From: Bacillota bacterium
Lineage (GTDB): Bacteria > Bacillota > Bacilli > Bacillales > Cytobacillaceae
DNA length: 7,633 nucleotides
Reading direction: 5' to 3'
Assembly (NCBI GenBank): GCA_030705745.1
Contig: JAUZPT010000130.1
Location: 1-7,633 of the forward strand
The notes below the pieces were generated by a model that saw only the letters and a program-made list of their open reading frames with translations, searched no databases and was not told the origin of the DNA. A program made the position numbers and the translations under genes. Each line of letters opens with the position of its first letter. The stretch's first letter is position 1. Positions 4,744 through 7,633 of the stretch are shown piece by piece.

Positions 4744-6009
4744 ATGTTTGAAAGAAGATCCGCCATTTCAATAGATGAAGCGGTCACCAGAATTATGAAG
4801 TACAAAATGAAGGGCCGGACGGAATGGGTTTCGATTGATAACAGCTATAATCGATTTCTTTCAGAGGATCTGATCGCAACGAGCGACGTTCCTCACTTTG
4901 ACCGTGCTCCGTATGATGGATTTGCAGTACGTGCCATTGATACAGAGGAAGCATCACAATCGCAGGCGATTGAGTTCGAAGTAATTGACCATCTCGGGGC
5001 AGGAATGGTTACAGAAAAATTATTAGGCAGGCGTCAAGCGGTAAGAATCATGACAGGAGCGATGATGCCTCAAGAAGCAGATGCAGTAGTAATGTTTGAA
5101 GTGGCACAAACGAGAGAAGTGAACGGAAAATCGTATATGTCGATTAAGCGCAGTTTTAGAAAAGGGGAAAATGTTTCCTTTCGAGGTGAAGATGCGAAAC
5201 AAGGAACCGCACTTGTTGAAAAAGGTACGATGATCAATCCCGGCATTCAAGCCATGTTAGCCACCTTTGGTTATGCAAAGGTTCCTGTCGCAGAAAAGCC
5301 GGTAATTGGTTTATTTGCAACTGGTACGGAATTGCTGGAGGTTCATGAACCGCTTGTTCCTGGGAAAATTAGAAACAGCAACTCCCATATGATTTCTGCC
5401 CAAATTGAACGGGCTGGAGGAGAAGTACATTATTTTGGAAAGCTTCCTGATGAATTTGAAACGTGTTATTCCGCAGTCAAGGAAGCAATCGATTCAGTTG
5501 ATGTTCTTGTGACAACTGGTGGCGTTTCAGTTGGAGATTTCGATTATCTTCCGGCAATTTATGAGAAATTAGGTGCTGAAGTACTTTTTAATAAAGTAAT
5601 GATGAGGCCTGGGAGTGTAACAACGGTTGCTCAATATAATGGCAAGCTGTTATTCGGCCTATCAGGTAATCCATCCGCATGTTATGTAGGGTTCGAGCTT
5701 TTTACCCGGCCAATCATCAGGGAAATGCTCTTTTCAAAAAAACCGCATCTTCGCAAAGAAAAAGCCATCCTCGATGTTGGTTTTCCAAAAGCAAATCCGT
5801 TTACACGGTTTGTACGGAGTGCATTGACTGTGAAAGAGGGCAGATTGGTCGTATCTCCAAGCGGCTTGGATAAGTCCAATATAGTCATGAGCCTTGCCGG
5901 AGCAAATTCCTTTATGATTCTTCCAGGTGGGACAAGAGGTTTTGAAGCAGGCAATGAAGTGGAAGTGCTTTTGCTTGAAGACCCATATGGCAGTGAATGG
6001 CCTTGGTAA
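4744..6009 (+). CDS. moeA: MoeA, molybdopterin molybdotransferase
   Basis: The protein has 421 residues, typical for MoeA. It inserts molybdate into adenylylated molybdopterin to give active molybdenum cofactor. Visible family motifs are DRAPYDGFA (53-61) in the N-terminal region, RIMTGAMMPQEADAVVMFE near 100-120, RGED near 147, and the central MoCF-biosynthesis domain with FATGTELL and TTGGVSVGDFD (257-267), whose acidic residues bind metal and cofactor. MMRPGS (286-291) and SGNPSA (307-312) follow, then the C-terminal beta domain ending with a LPGGTRGFEAGNEV segment. GGGAG lies nine bases before the ATG at 4744. The 3' end overlaps mobB by 13 bp, so the two are co-transcribed and probably translationally coupled. 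A weak Fnr-type promoter lies 123-165 bp upstream. In B. subtilis moeA and mobB are followed by moaE and moaD; those are not present here. Confidence 0.96.
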   Translation: MFERRSAISIDEAVTRIMKYKMKGRTEWVSIDNSYNRFLSEDLIATSDVPHFDRAPYDGFAVRAIDTEEASQSQAIEFEVIDHLGAGMVTEKLLGRRQAVRIMTGAMMPQEADAVVMFEVAQTREVNGKSYMSIKRSFRKGENVSFRGEDAKQGTALVEKGTMINPGIQAMLATFGYAKVPVAEKPVIGLFATGTELLEVHEPLVPGKIRNSNSHMISAQIERAGGEVHYFGKLPDEFETCYSAVKEAIDSVDVLVTTGGVSVGDFDYLPAIYEKLGAEVLFNKVMMRPGSVTTVAQYNGKLLFGLSGNPSACYVGFELFTRPIIREMLFSKKPHLRKEKAILDVGFPKANPFTRFVRSALTVKEGRLVVSPSGLDKSNIVMSLAGANSFMILPGGTRGFEAGNEVEVLLLEDPYGSEWPW

Positions 6010-6545
6010 AACCACAAATTTTCCAAGTTGTTGGATATCAAAATTGCGGTAAAACCACGCTTGTCTCGGGATTAATTAAAGAATGGAAAAAGCATGGGAA
6101 AAAAATAGTGACTATCAAACATCATGGGCATGGCGGGAAACCAGAGACGGTTGAGGGAAAAGATTCTTCGAAGCATATTGAAGCAGGTGCAGCCGCCTCT
6201 GTTGTTGAGGGGGCCGGCAGTTTGATTCTTCATGCAAATCAGCTTGAGCATTGGAGCTTGAGTGAACAAATCGAATTGCTTTCCTTTTTTCAACCAGATA
6301 CGATTTTAATTGAGGGACATAAAAACGCGCCTTTTCCGAAGGTGGTAATCATTCGCAAAGAGGATGAGCTAAAGCTGATAAATGAATTGGAAAACATTCA
6401 AGCCATCGTGTACTGGGAGGAGAGTCTGGTTCAGTCTTTCATTGAGTTCAAGGAGGAATACTGTTTTTCAATTTCAGACGAAAATATCATGCGAAAATTA
6501 GCTTTTTATCTGGAACAAGTTCATAAAAAGGACAAAAAAAATTAA
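5997..6545 (+). CDS. mobB: MobB, GTP-binding molybdopterin-guanine dinucleotide biosynthesis adaptor
   Basis: The protein has 182 residues. MobB binds GTP and assists MobA in attaching GMP to molybdenum cofactor, giving the guanine dinucleotide form used by nitrate reductase. The P-loop is G13-YQNC-GKTT21. Other family marks are the KHHGH segment (41-45), D56-S57, and D101-TILIEGHK (101-109), the expected second conserved motif. The ATG at 5997 overlaps the last 13 bp of moeA, and no strong ribosome binding site is seen, which suggests translational coupling. The C-terminal part after about 130 is the variable region of the family. MobA itself is not in the window. No terminator was found after mobB, so transcription may run on into the NarI-like gene. 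Confidence 0.94.
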   Translation: MALVKPQIFQVVGYQNCGKTTLVSGLIKEWKKHGKKIVTIKHHGHGGKPETVEGKDSSKHIEAGAAASVVEGAGSLILHANQLEHWSLSEQIELLSFFQPDTILIEGHKNAPFPKVVIIRKEDELKLINELENIQAIVYWEESLVQSFIEFKEEYCFSISDENIMRKLAFYLEQVHKKDKKN

Positions 6546-6560
6546 TAAAATAGACAAAAA

Positions 6561-6603
6561 GGTTACTTTTATCACTGTCTTTTGCGAACATTGAAGTTAA
6601 AAT
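6561..6603 (+). promoter_or_regulatory. Possible weak Fnr-type promoter of the NarI-like gene
   Basis: GGTTA-CTTTTA-TCACT (6561-6576) matches the Fnr consensus at seven of ten positions, with only the right half-site good. Exactly 21 bp later comes TAAAAT (6598-6603), a 5-of-6 match to TATAAT. Alone this would not be convincing; the spacing shared with four other promoters in the window supports it. The leader would be about 34 nt. Confidence 0.42.
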
Positions 6604-6643
6604 AGCACTAATGTATCGTAAATGATAAGGATTAGGTGATAGA

Positions 6644-7075
6644 ATGGAATTGTTTGAAATGGTTCTGTGGATGATTTATCCTTATTCAGTTTTTATTGTC
6701 TTAGTAATGGGTTGTATTTGGCAATACGAAACTTCAAAGATTTTTGAGAATCGGGGAACTGAATGGAAATCAGGGAAATTTCTTATAAGCACTCTTATGA
6801 GTTTGTTCATATTGAGTACGATTACTGGAATAATATTGTTGGTATCAACAGGATTTAAAAAAGATCCGGTTTTATTATTGAATTGGACTTTAAGCTTAAT
6901 CAAGCTTCATCCGGATATTGAATTATTAAGAAGCATTTCAATTCTCTCGCGAATACACTTGCTGGCGACGTTCACATTTTTGTTGTTTTTGTCTTTTTCA
7001 AAATACTTGACGTATTTTTTGAAGCCGCATCAGTATATTAAGTCGCTCAAAATCAAAAACCCGAAATACGAATGA
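6644..7075 (+). CDS. Short NarI-like membrane protein lacking most heme ligands
   Basis: The protein has 143 residues with three predicted membrane segments (about 8-27, 46-68 and 103-126). The start resembles NarI, the cytochrome b subunit of respiratory nitrate reductase: IYPY (11-14) followed by a segment ending W26-x-Y28 matches the first NarI helix. The C-terminal third (H89-PDIELL, then RIH105, LLATFTFLLF, FSKYLTYFL, H129-QY) matches the NarI end. NarI is about 225 residues with five helices; two middle helices appear to be missing. Of the four NarI heme-ligand histidines, only one seems kept (H105). The pair in the second helix is replaced by non-histidine residues, and the last one aligns with T123. 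The alignment is from memory. AGGTGA lies before the ATG at 6644. The gene may have its own weak Fnr-type promoter and lies between the molybdenum cofactor genes and ywiC. It is intact, not an obvious pseudogene. The function is unknown; a non-heme membrane partner in anaerobic respiration is possible. Confidence 0.72.
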   Translation: MELFEMVLWMIYPYSVFIVLVMGCIWQYETSKIFENRGTEWKSGKFLISTLMSLFILSTITGIILLVSTGFKKDPVLLLNWTLSLIKLHPDIELLRSISILSRIHLLATFTFLLFLSFSKYLTYFLKPHQYIKSLKIKNPKYE

Positions 7076-7103
7076 TGTGTGAAATGCCGAATCCAATAGC
7101 TAC

Positions 7104-7146
7104 TGTGATATGTTTCACTTATTTTCTTGAAAAACTCGCTTATATT
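7104..7146 (+). promoter_or_regulatory. Fnr-type class II promoter of the YwiC-like gene
   Basis: TGTGA-TATGTT-TCACT (7104-7119) matches the Fnr consensus at nine of ten positions. Exactly 21 bp later is TATATT (7141-7146), a 5-of-6 match to TATAAT. The start would be near 7153, placing the site centre at -41.5. AAGGAG at 7163-7168 is the ribosome binding site, eight bases before the ATG at 7177. Confidence 0.8.
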
Positions 7147-7176
7147 TGAGTTAGCAGGAAATAAGGAGTGAGGAAA

Positions 7177-7633
7177 ATGAAACTATTCATGCCGAAACAA
7201 CATGGTGCTTGGGCAATGCTAATCATTCCCTTTTGGCTAGGGGTAGTTGCATCGCATTTTATGTGGCAGCATATCCCATTTTTTCTAGGTTGGGTTTTTC
7301 TTTATCTTGCCACATATCCGATTCTTCTTCTTTTTAAAAGAAAGAAATTGCCTTTTTATACAAAATGGGCTCTTGTTTATATAATTCCGGCAATAGGTTT
7401 ATTGATGATTCCACTTTTTAGTAGACCATCGCTTGTTTATTTCGGACTTCTAATGATCCCTTTCTTTCTTATAAATGCATACTTTTCTTCTAAAAATAAG
7501 GATAGAGCATTTGCAAATGATGTTAGTGCCATATGTGCATTTTCTCTTTCAGGTTTGGCAAGCAGCTATTTAGCGGATGGAATGGTAACAAAAAACGCAC
7601 TTCTTGTATTTTTCACGTCGATCATGTTTTTTA
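7177..7633 (+). CDS. ywiC: YwiC-like integral membrane protein, 5' part only
   Basis: The reading frame opens at ATG 7177 and runs open for 152 codons to the window edge, so the C-terminal part is missing. The N-terminal MKLFMPKQHGAWAML is the hallmark of the YwiC-like family. The visible part is very hydrophobic and should cross the membrane about five times, with positive loops such as KRKK near 60. The biochemical function of the family is unknown to me. In B. subtilis ywiC lies between fnr and the narGHJI operon, so its presence suggests that nitrate reductase genes may follow to the right. A near-consensus Fnr promoter and a good ribosome binding site precede it. Confidence 0.88.
   Translation, partial: MKLFMPKQHGAWAMLIIPFWLGVVASHFMWQHIPFFLGWVFLYLATYPILLLFKRKKLPFYTKWALVYIIPAIGLLMIPLFSRPSLVYFGLLMIPFFLINAYFSSKNKDRAFANDVSAICAFSLSGLASSYLADGMVTKNALLVFFTSIMFF

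Noticed and set aside
5682..6041. 119-codon open frame on the - strand across the moeA end and mobB start
   Set aside because: It lies wholly opposite real genes, has no ribosome binding site seen and no recognisable motif.

Overview
The window looks like a chromosomal segment from a low-GC Gram-positive bacterium of the Bacillus group (Bacillaceae). Evidence: strong AGGAGG-type ribosome binding sites, sigma-A style -10 boxes, A+T-rich spacers, and a Crp/Fnr regulator whose C-terminal cysteine motif (C-x2-C-x4-C) and overall sequence match the Bacillus subtilis type of Fnr rather than the E. coli type. No ribosomal RNA, tRNA, phage, transposase or CRISPR array was seen. The species cannot be told from this stretch.

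Layout, left to right: (1) a 52-bp tandem repeat at the left edge and a degenerate intergenic repeat remnant; (2) a radical SAM/SPASM enzyme gene on the + strand with an Fnr-type promoter and a hairpin at its end; (3) fnr on the - strand, convergent to it; (4) a 446-bp divergent spacer and moaA on the + strand; (5) a strong bidirectional terminator and an iron-sulfur cluster repair gene (scdA/ric family) on the - strand; (6) a divergent spacer with two outward-facing Fnr-type promoters, then moeA and mobB overlapping on the + strand; (7) a short, unusual relative of the nitrate reductase gamma subunit NarI; (8) the start of a YwiC-like membrane protein gene, cut by the right edge.

The theme is anaerobic (nitrate) respiration. 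MoaA, MoeA and MobB make and load molybdenum cofactor, which respiratory nitrate reductase needs. Fnr is the oxygen sensor that turns on these genes in anoxia. The ScdA/RIC protein repairs iron-sulfur clusters damaged by nitric oxide, a by-product of nitrate and nitrite reduction. YwiC lies beside fnr and narG in B. subtilis. The radical SAM enzyme resembles the NirJ/AhbD tetrapyrrole enzymes and may do an oxygen-independent heme-type step. The narGHJI operon itself is not in the window.

The most notable pattern is regulatory. Five promoters (radical SAM gene, scdA, moeA-mobB, narI-like gene, ywiC) each have a TGTGA-N6-TCACA-like site followed by exactly 21 bp and then a TATAAT-like -10 box. 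That puts the site centre near -41.5, the class II activator position. Two of the five sites are weak, but the constant spacing makes one local Fnr regulon likely. The second most notable item is the NarI-like protein, which appears to have lost three of the four heme-ligand histidines.
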